Of a stretch of 33,283 nucleotides of DNA, positions 32,302 through 33,283 are shown piece after piece (the first letter of the stretch is position 1; every line of letters starts with the position of its first letter). The position numbers and the translations under genes are program-made. This DNA comes from Gammaproteobacteria bacterium. Lineage in GTDB: Bacteria; Pseudomonadota; Gammaproteobacteria; UBA9339. The notes under the pieces are model-generated. The model had not been told where the DNA came from. It did not search any database and worked only from the letters and a program-made list of their open reading frames with translations. The stretch spans positions 1-33,283 of the forward strand of contig JAMCWR010000005.1 of assembly GCA_023480665.1 (NCBI GenBank), read 5' to 3'.

Positions 32302-33283
32302 ATGAAAAATGAAATAAAAGAGCAAAATAAAATACCCCAATTCAGATCTTATGTTGATAAGGCTGATTTTAGGTTTATCGCAAAGGCGTTTGAAAAAAAT
32401 TATTATGCCGAAGGAACATATGCAAAGGAGTTTCAAGAGAAACTGCTTACGCTTATTGGCTCAAAATTTGGCTGCTTTGCTTGCAATGGTACCCTGGCGT
32501 TATATCTTGCGCTTAAAGCAATTGGAGTTAAGTCGGGGGATGAAGTAATCGTTCAAAATATAACATTTATCGCTTCTGCTAATGCTGTTGAAATGATAGG
32601 TGCGAAACCTTTGTTTGCTGACATAGTTTCTTATAAAAATTTAACTATTGATTTAAATAGCATAAAGGTTACTAAAAAAACAAAGGCGATGGTGTTATGC
32701 CATCTTTTTGGTACGGCTTGCAGTAATATTGAGGAGGTTTCTAAGTTTTGTAATAAACATGGTTTGTTGCTCGTAGAAGATGCGGCGCAAGCTTTGGCAA
32801 TAAAATCTTCTAATCGTCACTGCGGGGCTTTTGGAAAGGTTGGGACTTTTTCTTTTTACGCGGATAAGACGATTACTACTGGAGAAGGAGGTTTTGTTGT
32901 TACTGATGATGCTGCTATATATGAAAAAATGTTATATTTGCGAAATCAAGGGAGGAAGCACAGTGGTACTTTTGTCCATCAGGAAATAGGTTATAATTTT
33001 CGCATAACGGATATACAGGCTTGCTTGGGTTTGTCTCAGTTGCTAAAGTTGGATAAAATTAAGGACAAAAAACAAAAAATTCATGAGCAGTATAAGCATT
33101 ACCTCGGGGATCAGGTTGAGTTTCTTTCCTTGAACCCTGATTTTTCCTATATTCCATTTCGAGTAGTTATTTTTGTTAAAGATGCGGAAAAAACGATGAA
33201 ATATTTGATAAAGAATGGGGTTGAGTCTCGTTCGATGTTTTATCCGTTGCATAAACAGCCATGTTACCGCTTTCTTGGTTATA
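32302..33283 (+). CDS. DegT/DnrJ/EryC1-family aminotransferase, C-terminus cut by the window edge
   Basis: An uninterrupted frame of 327 codons from ATG 32302 to the right edge, with no stop, so the gene is partial. It begins MKNEIKEQNKIPQFRSYVDK. Visible are CFACNGTLALYLAL (phosphate binding), VEDAAQALAI (cofactor ring), and the catalytic Lys189 in SFYADKTITTGEGGFVV. The pattern TITTGEGG with NQGR and GYNFRITDIQACLGL is typical of perosamine-synthetase-like 4-keto sugar aminotransferases. It starts 67 bases after the RmlD-like gene; the ribosome site (GGGCAG) is weak. It is the third aminotransferase of this fold in the locus, clearly distinct from those at 17003 and 19121, and suggests a 4-amino-4,6-dideoxy sugar in the polymer. 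Confidence 0.88.
   Translation, partial: MKNEIKEQNKIPQFRSYVDKADFRFIAKAFEKNYYAEGTYAKEFQEKLLTLIGSKFGCFACNGTLALYLALKAIGVKSGDEVIVQNITFIASANAVEMIGAKPLFADIVSYKNLTIDLNSIKVTKKTKAMVLCHLFGTACSNIEEVSKFCNKHGLLLVEDAAQALAIKSSNRHCGAFGKVGTFSFYADKTITTGEGGFVVTDDAAIYEKMLYLRNQGRKHSGTFVHQEIGYNFRITDIQACLGLSQLLKLDKIKDKKQKIHEQYKHYLGDQVEFLSLNPDFSYIPFRVVIFVKDAEKTMKYLIKNGVESRSMFYPLHKQPCYRFLGY

Overview
The window looks like a chromosomal piece of an AT-rich proteobacterium, most likely a gammaproteobacterium with an anaerobic or microaerobic, possibly host-associated, lifestyle. The taxonomic guess rests on nusB lying directly next to pgpA (the gammaproteobacterial nusB-thiL-pgpA order with thiL missing) and on a Wzb/Wza/Wzc-type export set; the lifestyle guess rests on a single-chain pyruvate:ferredoxin oxidoreductase and a class II (B12-dependent) ribonucleotide reductase. 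No rRNA, tRNA, IS element, CRISPR array or convincing rho-independent terminator was seen.

Region 1 (1-7.0 kb) is housekeeping and energy metabolism: the end of an acidic hypothetical gene, hinT, a GltD-like flavoprotein fused to a two-cluster ferredoxin domain, PFOR, nusB and pgpA. The flavoprotein and PFOR probably work together to pass pyruvate electrons to NAD(P)+. Region 2 (7.0-7.65 kb) is a minus-strand higBA toxin-antitoxin pair with a palindromic operator candidate placed exactly in the promoter spacer. Region 3 (7.65-11.5 kb) is nrdJ, preceded by two matches to the NrdR box 32 bp apart.

Region 4 (11.5 kb to the right edge) is a large surface-polysaccharide locus of the Wzy-dependent type. 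It opens with the export machinery (LMW tyrosine phosphatase, a shortened Wza, BY-kinase Wzc with a tyrosine tail). A lone minus-strand gene follows, for a secreted beta-rich protein made of three glycine-loop repeats. Next come a WbpE-like aminotransferase, a legionaminic-acid-type set (LegB, LegC, a family 2 glycosyltransferase, LegI, LegF, PtmE), flippase Wzx, a KpsC/S-like putative transferase, polymerase Wzy, a methyltransferase and a WbuB-like glycosyltransferase. The locus ends with a WbjB/FnlA-type dehydratase/epimerase, a small ABM-fold protein, an RmlD-like reductase and a third DegT-family aminotransferase cut by the window edge. Many genes overlap by 1-11 bases, so long co-transcribed blocks are likely.

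Taken together the locus would make a glycan containing a CMP-activated nonulosonate and an N-acetylated 6-deoxy-L-hexosamine, polymerise it at the inner membrane and export it. Several expected partners (LegG, LegH, a 2-epimerase, WbpB/WbpD) are absent from the window. The most unusual items are the three-repeat glycine-loop protein, the ABM-fold gene inside a nucleotide-sugar operon, the minimal Wza, and the KpsC/S-like gene as a candidate nonulosonate transferase.
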